Below, one piece after another: positions 1 through 8,318 of a stretch of DNA of 64,000 nt; positions within the stretch are counted from its first letter, which is position 1, and each line of letters starts with the position of its first letter. The notes beneath the pieces were generated by a model that was not told the origin of the DNA, searched no databases, and saw only the letters and a list, made by a program, of their open reading frames with translations. Made by a program: the position numbers and the translations under genes. The DNA comes from Acinetobacter halotolerans (GTDB lineage: Bacteria > Pseudomonadota > Gammaproteobacteria > Pseudomonadales > Moraxellaceae). The stretch lies in assembly GCF_004208515.1 (NCBI RefSeq), contig NZ_SGIM01000002.1, forward strand, positions 310,001 to 374,000, read 5' to 3'.

Positions 1-2
1 CC

Positions 3-338
3 AAACAGGAAGGTCAGGAACGACCAAGTATGGTTCAATTGATGAGTGACTTGTTTAAAACGCATCCAAAATTAGTGATGTTAGTTACTCCAGAAGGTAC
101 GAGAGCGAAACAAGAACAATGGAAAACAGGTTTTTATCATATTGCTATCGCAGCGGGTGTTCCGATTGCATTGGCGTATATGGATTATGCTAAGAAGAAA
201 ACTGGTGTGGGAAAAATCATTTATCCTACGGGTGATTATGAAAAAGACATGACGGAAATCATGGCTTTTTATGAAAATATTCACGCAAAATTTCCAGAGA
301 AATTTAGCGTAGATCAACGTTATACTTCGGCGAAATAA
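3..338 (+). CDS. Lysophospholipid acyltransferase (PlsC-like), 3' part only
   Basis: The reading frame is open from the window edge to the stop at 336-338, so only the C-terminal part of the protein is present. The visible block TPEGTR is the PlsC/1-acylglycerol-3-phosphate acyltransferase motif III, normally involved in binding the glycerol-phosphate acceptor. It is followed by a conserved stretch, KTGFYHIA, seen in bacterial acyltransferases of this family. The HxxxxD catalytic motif must lie upstream of the window. The likely role is acylation of a lysophospholipid at the inner membrane. The family call is good; the exact substrate cannot be told from this fragment. Confidence 0.75.
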   Translation, partial: KQEGQERPSMVQLMSDLFKTHPKLVMLVTPEGTRAKQEQWKTGFYHIAIAAGVPIALAYMDYAKKKTGVGKIIYPTGDYEKDMTEIMAFYENIHAKFPEKFSVDQRYTSAK

Positions 339-363
339 TACATATTCGATCTTTGTTATAAAA

Positions 364-387
364 AGAAGACAGTAAAAGCTGTCTTCT
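364..387. terminator. Hairpin after the acyltransferase gene
   Basis: A perfect 9-bp stem (AGAAGACAG / CTGTCTTCT) with a 6-nt loop. It lies 25 nt after the stop codon and before the TTG-started protease gene. The U-tract is better on the minus strand than on the plus strand, so intrinsic termination of the upstream gene is likely but not certain. Confidence 0.5.
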
Positions 388-462
388 ATAACACTTTGTT
401 GCAAATTCCTCTCATTTTCAGTGCTATATTAAATTTCTCCATTAGAATCATAGAGAAACCCC

Positions 463-1905
463 TTGAGACCGCTGCTGCTTGCATGTGGCTTATTTGCCAC
501 GACCCAACTGAGTCATACGCAGGTCCTTTTGCCTACACAGGTGATGGGAGCAACTGAAGTCCCTGATATTGGCAGTGGTATAGGGTTACTCGACCAACAA
601 AAAGAAAAATTCATCGGTGAAAAAGTTTATCGTCAAGTTCATCGACAAATGCCTATACTTCAAGATGCTTGGTTGGAAGATCAATTTTTACAAGTTTTCT
701 CAGGCATTTTAAGTCAAACCCAACTGGGGCAGCCGATTGGTTTGGTGGTGATCAAAGATCCCCAAATTAATGCCTTTGCTGTACCTGGTGGTTTATTTGC
801 AATAAATACGGGTTTGATTACGTCCGCTAAAAATTTAGATGAAATCGCAGGCGTTATGGCGCATGAAATCGCCCATGTCACGCAACGACATTACAGCCGA
901 TCACAAGAAGCATTTAAGGGACAAGGATTATTGGCTTTGGCTGGGATCCTCGTTGGTGCTGCGATTGCCTCACAGGCTGATGGTGATGTCGGCTCAGCGG
1001 TAATGTTGGGAACGCAAGCCGCTTTAATTGATAAACAACTGAGCTATAGTCGTAATCAAGAGCGTGAAGCAGATCGTATCGGTATGCAGTTTATGTATTC
1101 AGCAGGGTACAATCCGCAGAGTATGGCGGATTATTTTGAAACCATGCATCGGGCGACCAGTCGAGTTAGCTTTTTGCCAGATTTTTGGTTAACTCATCCA
1201 TTAACCACTGAACGTATGAGTGAAGCTCGTCTGCGTGCCAATCAACTGCCTAAAGTGAAATCAAAGATTTATGATCTCAATTTTGACATATTGAAATGGT
1301 ATACCTACGTCACTTCAAATCAAGCCACAGAAATTCAGATACAATCTCTTGCCTCGCAGAAGAATGTTGCAGCACAACTGGCGCTCAGTAAGTTTTATTT
1401 AGAGCAAGGTGATTATGCTCAAGCACAGTCAAATCTTGATTTGGTGAAAGTGAAATTAAAATCTCATATATTGGTTCCACTCATTCAAACCGATATTTAT
1501 TTGGGGCAAAATAAACTTGAGCTGGCAGAGAATACGATTGCACCGATTCAAAGAACGATGCCTGAAAATCGCGCTTTATCTTATAAATTCGCTGAAGTCT
1601 TAATTCGACAAGGACAAGTTGCACAAGCGCAAACCTTAGTTCAACGATTCATTCATAAGAACCAACGTGATATTCGAGGATGGCAACTGTTGCAACAAGC
1701 AGCAAACTTAGACAAAAGCTCACCATTACAAGCTGTGAATGTCTTATGCTATCGTGCAGAGGTTGAGTATTGGTCGGGCTATGAGGAAAATGCAATTAAA
1801 TCCATGTTACATGCGCAACGACTTGCAAAAGGGAATATGGCAATGTCAGCGAAAATTGAATCTCGTTTAAAGCAAATGCAAGATGACTACCGTAGGAAAA
1901 TTTAA
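463..1905 (+). CDS. Periplasmic M48 metalloprotease with TPR domain (BepA-like)
   Basis: Predicted zinc metalloprotease of 480 aa, close to the size of E. coli BepA (487 aa), which acts in outer-membrane protein assembly quality control. The zinc motif HEIAH is at residues 134-138 and the third ligand is Glu202 in the EREAD block. The C-terminal half (about 270-470) is helical and repeat-like, as expected for TPRs. The start is a TTG: an in-frame TAG at 451-453 lies just upstream, and a later start would remove the signal peptide (residues 1-20, RPLLLACGLFATTQ). An AGAGA sequence precedes the TTG. BepA-like function is inferred from the domain pair. Confidence 0.88.
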   Translation: MRPLLLACGLFATTQLSHTQVLLPTQVMGATEVPDIGSGIGLLDQQKEKFIGEKVYRQVHRQMPILQDAWLEDQFLQVFSGILSQTQLGQPIGLVVIKDPQINAFAVPGGLFAINTGLITSAKNLDEIAGVMAHEIAHVTQRHYSRSQEAFKGQGLLALAGILVGAAIASQADGDVGSAVMLGTQAALIDKQLSYSRNQEREADRIGMQFMYSAGYNPQSMADYFETMHRATSRVSFLPDFWLTHPLTTERMSEARLRANQLPKVKSKIYDLNFDILKWYTYVTSNQATEIQIQSLASQKNVAAQLALSKFYLEQGDYAQAQSNLDLVKVKLKSHILVPLIQTDIYLGQNKLELAENTIAPIQRTMPENRALSYKFAEVLIRQGQVAQAQTLVQRFIHKNQRDIRGWQLLQQAANLDKSSPLQAVNVLCYRAEVEYWSGYEENAIKSMLHAQRLAKGNMAMSAKIESRLKQMQDDYRRKI

Positions 1906-1957
1906 TTCTTAATTTGATGTGGTGGAATTAGCTTGCTGAAAATTTGAGAGTAATTAC

Positions 1958-2443
1958 ATGGAAATTAAATTAGAAAAATTCAACATACAAGACTTTCATT
2001 ACTATTTTCAACTGGTTAGTAATACAGAGGTAATGGCTATGATTACAGAAAGAGCTATTCCTTTAGATGAAGCAGAACATAATTTTCAGCAACTTATCGT
2101 AAATAATCAATTATGTGAGAATTTTGGTAATTTTAAAATTCTTGATGCTGATACGAATGAGTTTATTGGTTTGGCAAAGCTAGAAATTAAAGAAATAGAT
2201 GCTGACGAGCTTGAATTGGGTTATATGCTTTTGCCAAATTATTGGGGTAGAGGTATTGCGAATAGAGTCAGTGAACTTTTACTTAATATTTCAAGAAAAG
2301 AAAATTCAATAAATCAAATATTTGCGATTATTGATCCTAAAAATCTTGCTTCACGCAAGATTCTAACGCGTCAGGGTTTTAAGCATAAAGCATTTAAAGA
2401 CTATGATGGATTAGCAGGTGAAATACTGGAATTAAAAAATTAA
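1958..2443 (+). CDS. GNAT-family N-acetyltransferase (RimJ/RimL type)
   Basis: 161 aa. The acetyl-CoA binding motif WGRGIA is at residues 96-101, preceded by the beta-strand ELGYML and followed by a helix, as in RimJ/RimL-type GNAT enzymes. The late block PKNLASRKIL..GF is also typical of this group (Asn-x-x-Ser). It presumably transfers acetyl from acetyl-CoA to an amine on a protein or small molecule. No neighbour suggests the substrate. The start ATG is 52 nt after the protease stop, with a GAGAG sequence upstream, so co-transcription is possible. Confidence 0.82.
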   Translation: MEIKLEKFNIQDFHYYFQLVSNTEVMAMITERAIPLDEAEHNFQQLIVNNQLCENFGNFKILDADTNEFIGLAKLEIKEIDADELELGYMLLPNYWGRGIANRVSELLLNISRKENSINQIFAIIDPKNLASRKILTRQGFKHKAFKDYDGLAGEILELKN

Positions 2444-2521
2444 TTTAAGTCATCAATAATAAAAGAGTAAGTATAATTGCCGTATAACATAAATAGAAAT
2501 TAATTGAGAGGAGGGTTTATT

Positions 2522-2887
2522 ATGATCAAGGGGCAATGTTTATGTGGGGCTGTGCAATATCAATATCATGGTGAAATTGAAAATAGTATTCTGTGTTATT
2601 GCCAACACTGTCAGCAGGCACAAGGTGCAATCGCGGGTTGGAATAGTCCACTTGATCAAACAAAATTTGAATTTATCTCAGGGCAAGATCAACTAAACGA
2701 ATATTTTCATACGCCGAATAAAGCACGAGTATTCTGTCAACATTGTGCTAGTCCGATTTATTCATATCGTACAGATTTGCCAAATATCATTCGCTTACGT
2801 TTGGGTACGGTAACTGAAGGACAGATTCCTGCACCTACAGAAGAATTTTTTACCGAGCATAAACCAAAATTTATTGAATTAAGATAA
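2522..2887 (+). CDS. GFA-family zinc protein (glutathione-dependent formaldehyde-activating enzyme-like)
   Basis: 121 aa. Cysteines are arranged as in the GFA/CENP-V fold: C6-x-C8, C25-x-C27-x2-C30 and C72-x2-C75, which bind two zinc ions in the family. The prototype condenses formaldehyde with glutathione, but many members have unknown substrates, so the reaction here is not certain. The start is placed at ATG 2522 because a strong GAGAGGAGGG ribosome-binding site lies at 2506-2515. The longer frame from TTG 2504 would put that site inside the gene. Confidence 0.82.
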   Translation: MIKGQCLCGAVQYQYHGEIENSILCYCQHCQQAQGAIAGWNSPLDQTKFEFISGQDQLNEYFHTPNKARVFCQHCASPIYSYRTDLPNIIRLRLGTVTEGQIPAPTEEFFTEHKPKFIELR

Positions 2888-2920
2888 GATGGCTGGCTTG
2901 AGTAGTAAAGAAGTTAAAAA

Positions 2921-3283
2921 ATGATGAAGAAAATTATTGGTTTTATTTTTGCGGTTGGGTTTGTGGGGGCGAGTTCAGCGGCTTCAGTTGAGCAATATGT
3001 ACGTGCTGTAGAAAAGATAACGGCAACTTATGCGCAAGACATGCGCAGTTTTTTACGTAGTTTAGACCCGCAACTCTCACATTTCACACCTGAGCAGCAG
3101 ACAAAATATTGCGCTATTGTAAATCAATATGTGCAGGACTCTTATGGGGCGATCGAAAAGAATAGATCTCATTTAACAGGACAATACGCCACGATGACCA
3201 AGCAAGATGTAATTCATCAAGTGACTGAGTCAAAAGAAATGAAAATGCTGACTAAATATAATATTCAGTGTGATTTTAAATAA
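2921..3283 (+). CDS. Small secreted protein of unknown function
   Basis: 120 aa with a clear signal peptide (KKIIGFIFAVGFVGASSA, cleavage near residue 20), so the mature product of about 100 aa is likely periplasmic. Two cysteines (about 64 and 117) could form a disulfide. The rest is helical and charged, with no family motif I recognise. Two consecutive ATGs (2921 and 2924) are possible starts. It resembles the many small helical secreted proteins of Acinetobacter in general character only. Confidence 0.65.
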   Translation: MMKKIIGFIFAVGFVGASSAASVEQYVRAVEKITATYAQDMRSFLRSLDPQLSHFTPEQQTKYCAIVNQYVQDSYGAIEKNRSHLTGQYATMTKQDVIHQVTESKEMKMLTKYNIQCDFK

Positions 3284-3294
3284 ATAATATGCAT

Positions 3295-3317
3295 GGGTTC
3301 ATTGTTGAAATGAATCC
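3295..3317 (+). terminator. Putative intrinsic terminator
   Basis: A 9-bp stem with one G-U pair (GGGTTCATT / AATGAATCC) and a 5-nt loop, followed by AATTTATTATT. It lies just after the small secreted protein gene and separates it from the convergent YqeY-like gene. The U-tract is modest. Confidence 0.4.
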
Positions 3318-3368
3318 AATTTATTATTAAATATATAAAAAGAGAGGTATAAAGCCGAACTGAGCTGA

Positions 3369-3815
3369 TTAGCTTAATTTTGCTTTAATTTTAGAAGAAA
3401 CTTGTGCAGGATCGGCACGCCCGGCTATGATCGGACGTAGAGAATTCATCACCTTACCCATATCTTTCATGCTAGTAGCTCCTTGAGCAGAAATCGTTTG
3501 CTCAATGAGAGAATCAAGTTCTTCCTCAGTCATAGCGGCTGGTAGAAATTGAGAGATAACCTCAACTTCGGCTTGTTCTTTACTAGCTAAATCTTCTCGA
3601 CCAGCACCTGAAAAGGCCTTGATCGATTCTTTACGTTGTTTAATTTGCTTTTCAATGACCGCAAGAACCTGAGCATCGTCAAGCTCAATGCGCTCATCAA
3701 TTTCGATTTGCTTAATTGCTGCCTGTAGACCACGAATAACCGTTACTGTTGCCATTTCTTTGGCACGCATAGAATTTTTTAACACGTCAGTAATTTGGTT
3801 TTTTAAAGTCGTCAT
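3369..3815 (-). CDS. GatB/YqeY domain-containing protein
   Basis: 148 aa helical protein matching the YqeY family, which resembles the tRNA-binding tail of the GatB amidotransferase subunit. Visible family features are the N-terminal helix with MRAKEMATVTVIRGL, the central QIKQRKESI..F block, and the C-terminal DMGKVMNSLRPIIAGRAD block. The start is set at ATG 3815, preceded by GAAAAGAC; the six-residue longer TTG version has no ribosome-binding site. It sits 29 nt downstream of rpsU, an arrangement common in gammaproteobacteria, and is probably co-transcribed with it. Its role in tRNA or translation quality is not established. Confidence 0.9.
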   Translation of the reverse strand: MTTLKNQITDVLKNSMRAKEMATVTVIRGLQAAIKQIEIDERIELDDAQVLAVIEKQIKQRKESIKAFSGAGREDLASKEQAEVEVISQFLPAAMTEEELDSLIEQTISAQGATSMKDMGKVMNSLRPIIAGRADPAQVSSKIKAKLS

Positions 3816-3844
3816 AGTCTTTTCAGCAGTCAATCACAAATTAA

Positions 3845-4060
3845 TTAGTAAAGGCGAGTAGTACGTACAGATTCGCGAGTCAATTTCTTTTGATAACGCT
3901 TAACTGCTGCAGCTTTTTTACGCTTACGTTCTTGAGTTGGTTTTTCATAGAATTCGCGCTTACGAACGTCAGCTAAAACACCAGCTTTTTCGCATGAACG
4001 TTTGAAACGGCGGATAGCTACGTCTACTGGTTCGCCTTCTTTCAACTTAACTTGTGGCAT
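3845..4060 (-). CDS. rpsU: 30S ribosomal protein S21
   Basis: 71 aa, the usual size. The sequence is highly basic, with the S21 signature [16 protein letters not shown] and the following KREFYEKPT block. S21 is a small-subunit protein at the platform that helps base-pairing with the mRNA leader. The gene is transcribed away from tsaD across a 145-bp intergenic region, the widespread rpsU/tsaD divergent arrangement, and is followed by the YqeY-like gene. Confidence 0.98.
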   Translation of the reverse strand: MPQVKLKEGEPVDVAIRRFKRSCEKAGVLADVRKREFYEKPTQERKRKKAAAVKRYQKKLTRESVRTTRLY

Positions 4061-4138
4061 GTAAAATCCTCTAAGATGATGGATAAGATCTAACGCACGA
4101 TTGCACTAGATCGCAAGTGAAGGTCAGTATTTTACTCA

Positions 4139-4166
4139 TTTACAACTCAGATCACAAGTCTATAAT
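4139..4166 (+). promoter_or_regulatory. Sigma-70 promoter of tsaD
   Basis: TTTACA at 4139-4144 and TATAAT at 4161-4166 with a 16-bp spacer, on the plus strand. Transcription would start near 4173, about 33 nt before the tsaD ATG. It lies in the divergent region shared with rpsU. Confidence 0.65.
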
Positions 4167-4205
4167 AGCGTTGATACTATTTTTGATCGTTGTAAAGGCA
4201 GTTTA

Positions 4206-5213
4206 ATGATTGTTTTGGGCTTAGAAACTTCGTGTGATGAAACTGGGTTAGCACTCTATGATAGCGAGCTCGGCTTACGGGGGCAGGTTCTCTATAGTCA
4301 GATCAAACTGCATGCAGAATATGGTGGTGTCGTACCTGAACTGGCGTCACGGGATCATGTTCGTAAGATGATTCCTCTGATGAATCAATTGCTTGAACAA
4401 AGTGGCGTGAAAAAACACGAAATCGATGCAGTTGCTTATACACGTGGTCCGGGGTTGATGGGTGCATTGATGACAGGTGCATTATTTGGTCGTACTTTGG
4501 CGTTTGCGTTCAATAAACCTGCGATTGGTGTGCATCATATGGAAGGTCATATGCTTGCGCCATTACTTTCAGATACGCCACCGGAATTTCCGTTTGTCGC
4601 TTTGTTGGTTTCAGGTGGACATACGCAACTGATGGCTGCACATGGAATTGGTCAGTATGAGTTACTCGGTGAGTCGATTGATGATGCGGCTGGCGAGGCG
4701 TTCGATAAAGTCGCAAAAATGATGAAACTTCCTTATCCCGGTGGGCCGAATATCGCAAAACTGGCGTTACAAGGTGATGCCCAAGCATTTGCTTTTCCTC
4801 GCCCAATCTTGCATCAAGGCTTAGATTTTTCGTTTAGCGGTTTGAAAACAGCGGTTTCTGTTCAACTGAAAAAACTTGGCGAAGAAAATCGTGATGCGGA
4901 TATTGCGGCTTCTTTCCAAGAAGCAGTGGTTGATACACTGGCTAAAAAATCAGTAAAGGCTTTAAAACAAACAGGTTTAAAACGCTTGGTCATTGCTGGT
5001 GGTGTCAGTGCCAATCTTCGCTTACGTGAGCAATTAGAGACGTCGCTGAAAAAGATCAATGCACAAGTCTATTATGCTGAACCGGCTTTATGTACAGATA
5101 ATGGCGCCATGATTGCGTTTGCAGGCTATCAACGTTTAAAAGCTGGGCAGCAGGATGGTCTCGCAGTAACTACGACACCAAGATGGCCGATGACGGAATT
5201 AGAACCAACCTAG
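4206..5213 (+). CDS. tsaD: tRNA N6-threonylcarbamoyladenosine transferase subunit TsaD
   Basis: 335 aa, normal for bacterial TsaD (about 337). It transfers threonylcarbamoyl from TC-AMP to A37 of tRNAs that read ANN codons, acting with TsaB and TsaE. The metal-binding HMEGH is at residues 111-115, with a further metal-ligand block [11 protein letters not shown] near the C-terminus. The nucleotide-binding glycines ([10 protein letters not shown]) and the opening ETSCDETG block are all intact. It starts at the first ATG after a good promoter. TsaB and TsaE are not in this window. Confidence 0.98.
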   Translation: MIVLGLETSCDETGLALYDSELGLRGQVLYSQIKLHAEYGGVVPELASRDHVRKMIPLMNQLLEQSGVKKHEIDAVAYTRGPGLMGALMTGALFGRTLAFAFNKPAIGVHHMEGHMLAPLLSDTPPEFPFVALLVSGGHTQLMAAHGIGQYELLGESIDDAAGEAFDKVAKMMKLPYPGGPNIAKLALQGDAQAFAFPRPILHQGLDFSFSGLKTAVSVQLKKLGEENRDADIAASFQEAVVDTLAKKSVKALKQTGLKRLVIAGGVSANLRLREQLETSLKKINAQVYYAEPALCTDNGAMIAFAGYQRLKAGQQDGLAVTTTPRWPMTELEPT

Positions 5214-5243
5214 AATGAAACTGATCATTTTTATGGGATGCTA

Positions 5244-5258
5244 AGCTTCTGCGAAGCT
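5244..5258 (+). terminator. Putative terminator of tsaD
   Basis: A 6-bp stem AGCTTC / GAAGCT with a 3-nt loop, about 30 nt after the tsaD stop, followed by an AT-rich run containing ATTTTATTT. The stem is short, so this is a moderate call. Confidence 0.45.
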
Positions 5259-5392
5259 ACATATTATTTTATTTAAAAATCAAATGATTCATTTATATGC
5301 GTAGTGAGGGGTTGGAGTCAACGCTATCGTGTTAAAGTGTCGAATAAATTATTTATTTTGATGAGCTAAAAACTCATAGCGGAGTACAGAAG

Positions 5393-5896
5393 TTGAAAAT
5401 TTCTTATGTTTTTACATGTGGCAGATTAGAATCTTTATTTAAAATTCTAAATCTCATCCAGCAGGGTGAAGAGCATGACACATCAGAAGCTAAAAAAATA
5501 ATTGAGCAATTCAGAAAGGATATCTCTATAGGGCGAACTTTTGAGGAAACTGAACTTTATCAGCGGATACAAAAGAGTGAGGAAAAAATCGTCATTAATC
5601 GCTTGAATAATATTCTTAGAGATAAACCACCTCATCAAAACAAATTTGATTTGGATGAATATAAGACGGGTGCATGGTCTGAATTTAGTGATTATAAGTT
5701 AGCCATTAGATTCTCTGATGCTAAAACAGCCTTGAGTCAAAAGCACTTTGAAAAGACGGGTGAATATATGACCAGTCGAGGTATTGCTAAACTGACGGGT
5801 TTTAATCCGACCAACATTAAGAATATGTTAAATCATAAAAGAAGTGTGGTGAAAAAAATGCTATCCACACTGGAAAAATTAGCAAAAGAGTATTGA
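5393..5896 (+). CDS. Protein of unknown function with a possible C-terminal helix-turn-helix
   Basis: 167 aa from a TTG start; GGAG lies 8 nt upstream, which supports this start. The protein is charged and helical. Residues about 130-160 (TSRGIAKLTGFNPTN followed by a basic stretch) could form a helix-turn-helix, but I recognise no family. It stands alone between tsaD and the EamA gene, with a hairpin on each side, and lysine/isoleucine-rich codon use slightly unlike its neighbours. It may be an accessory or strain-variable gene. Confidence 0.6.
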   Translation: MKISYVFTCGRLESLFKILNLIQQGEEHDTSEAKKIIEQFRKDISIGRTFEETELYQRIQKSEEKIVINRLNNILRDKPPHQNKFDLDEYKTGAWSEFSDYKLAIRFSDAKTALSQKHFEKTGEYMTSRGIAKLTGFNPTNIKNMLNHKRSVVKKMLSTLEKLAKEY

Positions 5897-5923
5897 TATT
5901 AACGTTCTATAGCAGAGCGAAAA

Positions 5924-5953
5924 CGATGCAGAGGAAATTTATTTTCTGCATCG
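5924..5953. terminator. Hairpin between the orphan gene and the EamA gene
   Basis: A perfect 9-bp stem (CGATGCAGA / TCTGCATCG) with a 12-nt loop that can pair further. It is followed on the plus strand by ATTCCATTTTTC. It lies between two converging genes and may serve the upstream one. Confidence 0.5.
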
Positions 5954-6044
5954 ATTCCATTTTTCTATTTTTCTGAACAAATAAAAATTAGATAATTACT
6001 TCGCTTGTGATGAAGCATATTGAAATACATTTCAGGTTTAAAAA

Positions 6045-6959
6045 TTAATTTGACTTATCCGCTTTGGATAGCACAGCCAAACATACAAAAATCAAAACCA
6101 TACCGATCCAACCAATCGGCGCTAATCTCTCACCCACCAGCAATACCGCAAAAAGTGCGGCAACTAATGGTTCAAATAAAGTGAGGGTCGTGGCGGTACT
6201 GGCAGAAATTGTTTTTAAAGCATAACCAAATAACAGATAACCGAGAAACATCGGAATCAGCATCATATAGCCGACAACATATAGGTTTACGGGTTCATCA
6301 AATAAATTGGAACCAGTAAAAAATAAAGTCGGTAATAAAATTAAAGCGCCAAATCCAAAAATTAAACCCATCGAGGCTCTAGAGTCGACACCCTGATCAA
6401 TCATTTTCTTGGCAGCCCATGAATATAACGAGTAGGTTGAGGCTGCAATAAGCCCAAGAATAATTCCTATGCTTTTCTGATCAGCACTTATTGCTGATGA
6501 CGAGCCTTGAGAGTGCGACTCACCGATGGATAAAAGCAATACTCCAGCAACACCAAAAATAAAACTGATAAACCATTTTAGCGAGAGTGCTTTTTGATCA
6601 AAAAACTTTTCAAGTAGCGCTGTAAATAATGGTGCTGAACCAATAGAAACCACAGTGCCAATCGTGATGCCAGCCATCCGCATAGAGGAGTAGAAGGCCA
6701 GTGGATAAATAGCAACAGAAATCATCCCAACCAACAGCAAAGGGAAATATGAACGGATCTGCGGTAAATGACTGAGGATGTTTTTATGAGCGAGTAACGC
6801 TTGTAAAAGCCCACCGCCACCCATCGCAATCGCACCTATGGCTAATGGACTTAAATTGGGAGCATAAGAAGCCGCAGTACCAGTCGTACCCCAAAGAACT
6901 GATGCAACTAAAACCGCAATAAACCCATAATGTGGACTGAGTTTGATCGTGTTATTCAA
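6045..6959 (-). CDS. EamA/DMT-family inner-membrane exporter
   Basis: 304 aa with ten hydrophobic segments arranged as two EamA repeats (residues about 13-145 and 160-298), the drug/metabolite transporter fold. Such proteins usually export metabolites or amphipathic compounds; the substrate is unknown. The start is a TTG that overlaps the stop of the upstream TetR gene by four bases (TTGA). An AGGA ribosome-binding site lies five nt before it, which supports translational coupling. It is therefore very probably regulated by that TetR protein. Confidence 0.9.
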   Translation of the reverse strand: MNNTIKLSPHYGFIAVLVASVLWGTTGTAASYAPNLSPLAIGAIAMGGGGLLQALLAHKNILSHLPQIRSYFPLLLVGMISVAIYPLAFYSSMRMAGITIGTVVSIGSAPLFTALLEKFFDQKALSLKWFISFIFGVAGVLLLSIGESHSQGSSSAISADQKSIGIILGLIAASTYSLYSWAAKKMIDQGVDSRASMGLIFGFGALILLPTLFFTGSNLFDEPVNLYVVGYMMLIPMFLGYLLFGYALKTISASTATTLTLFEPLVAALFAVLLVGERLAPIGWIGMVLIFVCLAVLSKADKSN

Positions 6960-7534
6960 TTCCTAATCTCTTGTTCTAATAAGGACTGGGCCATTTGTCT
7001 GGCAGCAAAAACTTTAGTACTTGAACTTTCTAAACCTGCTCGAACGATAGAACCTTCCAAAATAAAAGAGAGCAGCAGCGCGAGTTGTTTAACTTTTTCA
7101 GGATCATTTATCAGCTGATTTAAATGATCTGCCAAAATGTTTTCAACTTCATCTTTATGTTTTTTCACCGCCAAACGTTCTGGACTATGCGCAGGAAATT
7201 CTGCTGCTGCATTGAGGAGTCCGCAACCGCGGAAACCATTTTCATAGGCAAACTCGGCATGATCTTGATAAGCATCGAAAACAGCCAATACGCCATCAAT
7301 TGGTGTTTGGATTTGGGCTTTTCTATTTTGGTATAAGCCTAACCACTCTTGATGACGTGCTTCGATATAACAAGTGACCAATTCAGATTTAGTCCGAAAG
7401 TTATTGTATAAGGACATTTTTGCAACGTTGGCTTGATCAATGATGCTATTGATCCCTGTACTGTTGATTCCATCTTGATAAAACAGCATTGAAGCTGTTT
7501 CTAAAATTCTTTGTTTTGCAGATTTAGTGCTCAT
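6956..7534 (-). CDS. TetR/AcrR-family repressor, first gene of an operon with the EamA exporter
   Basis: 192 aa. The N-terminal helix-turn-helix is at about residues 24-48 (the block GINSTGINSIIDQANVAKMS followed by LYNNFRTKSEL), the classic TetR pattern. The C-terminal ligand domain is of the TetR_C type seen in regulators of small exporters. It overlaps the EamA gene by four bases and is transcribed with it. A palindromic region 8-40 nt upstream of the start is a likely autoregulatory operator. The inducer is unknown. Confidence 0.9.
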   Translation of the reverse strand: MSTKSAKQRILETASMLFYQDGINSTGINSIIDQANVAKMSLYNNFRTKSELVTCYIEARHQEWLGLYQNRKAQIQTPIDGVLAVFDAYQDHAEFAYENGFRGCGLLNAAAEFPAHSPERLAVKKHKDEVENILADHLNQLINDPEKVKQLALLLSFILEGSIVRAGLESSSTKVFAARQMAQSLLEQEIRN

Positions 7535-7541
7535 AATGAAA

Positions 7542-7574
7542 AATATTGGGTAAACTGTTCTACCTAATATTAGG
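7542..7574. promoter_or_regulatory. Likely operator of the TetR-EamA operon
   Basis: Two overlapping symmetric elements lie just before the TetR start. The first is an 11-bp inverted repeat with one mismatch (AATATTGGGTA / TACCTAATATT, 8-nt spacer, 7542-7571). The second is a perfect 12-bp palindrome CCTAATATTAGG (7563-7574). TetR proteins commonly bind such sites over their own promoter, so autoregulation is the simplest reading. Confidence 0.5.
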
Positions 7575-7649
7575 GTGGATTAAGGAAATTCGCAATAGGA
7601 GACGCTGTTTTTATTCATTGAGCATAAGTTTTTATTTAGGTGTAAATAT

Positions 7650-7679
7650 GATTAAAGAGAGTGGATGATCTCTTTAATC
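7650..7679 (-). terminator. Terminator-like hairpin after the HPP gene
   Basis: A perfect 11-bp stem (GATTAAAGAGA / TCTCTTTAATC) with an 8-nt loop, 7 nt beyond the stop of the minus-strand HPP gene. The downstream tract on that strand (ATATTT) is only mildly U-rich. It also insulates the HPP gene from the TetR-EamA operon. Confidence 0.5.
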
Positions 7680-7686
7680 AAATCGC

Positions 7687-8226
7687 TTATTTGGTTTTTT
7701 TGCTGTGGATCAAGGCGAGTCCATAAGTAGGCCATTTCTTATCGGTCTTAATGTTATTGACCAACCAAGCCACAAATACCAGCGCGATTGATCCCAATAA
7801 CACAGGAAAAAATAAAAAGCTCCAATGGTATTGAATGGTATTTGCTGTGAGCAAGATGACTAATGGATTTGCCCCAGCAGGTGGATGAACACAACGTAAC
7901 AGTTGCATTGCCGCAATAGCGCAACCCACGGAAAGCGCAATACTCAATGCTGAAGTTCCTAAAGTTTTAAGAAAGACTAAGCCAATCAAAGCTGAAACAA
8001 AGTGCCCAAGAATCACATTACGAGGTTGTGCTAAAGGGGATTGAGCAACGGCATATAATATGACACAGCTTGCGCCGAAAGGTGCCATGATAAATAAATT
8101 TTGGGTCCATTTGCTCAAGAGAACTAAGATCAGAATACTGAATGTCCCGCCAATTAAGCTTCTGAAAATATCAATGGATTGGGGGCGTGGAGCAAGATGC
8201 TCTTTGCCATGAAATAGCGATAACAT
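7687..8226 (-). CDS. HPP-family integral membrane protein
   Basis: 179 aa with about five transmembrane helices and the family hallmark RCVHPPAGANPL at residues about 111-122. HPP proteins are small membrane proteins; one plant/cyanobacterial group transports nitrite, but the function of proteobacterial members is not settled. The gene is divergent from a TetR regulator. A long perfect palindrome sits between them, closer to the regulator, so expression is probably controlled by that repressor. Confidence 0.88.
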   Translation of the reverse strand: MLSLFHGKEHLAPRPQSIDIFRSLIGGTFSILILVLLSKWTQNLFIMAPFGASCVILYAVAQSPLAQPRNVILGHFVSALIGLVFLKTLGTSALSIALSVGCAIAAMQLLRCVHPPAGANPLVILLTANTIQYHWSFLFFPVLLGSIALVFVAWLVNNIKTDKKWPTYGLALIHSKKTK

Positions 8227-8270
8227 TTTAATCTCACAGGATCATTGTATTCAGTCAATAATAAGACTAA

Positions 8271-8306
8271 AATTAAAAATAGTACAGATCTGTACTATTT
8301 TTAATT
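8271..8306. promoter_or_regulatory. 36-bp perfect palindrome, probable TetR operator between HPP and TetR genes
   Basis: Every base of 8271-8306 pairs with its mirror: 10-bp AT-rich arms flank the central AGTACAGATCTGTACT (8281-8296). It ends 12 nt before the ATG of the TetR gene and lies 45 nt from the HPP start. A weak -10-like TACTAT (8293-8298) lies inside it. Position and symmetry fit an operator controlling both genes. Confidence 0.7.
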
Positions 8307-8318
8307 GAGTAAACTTGT

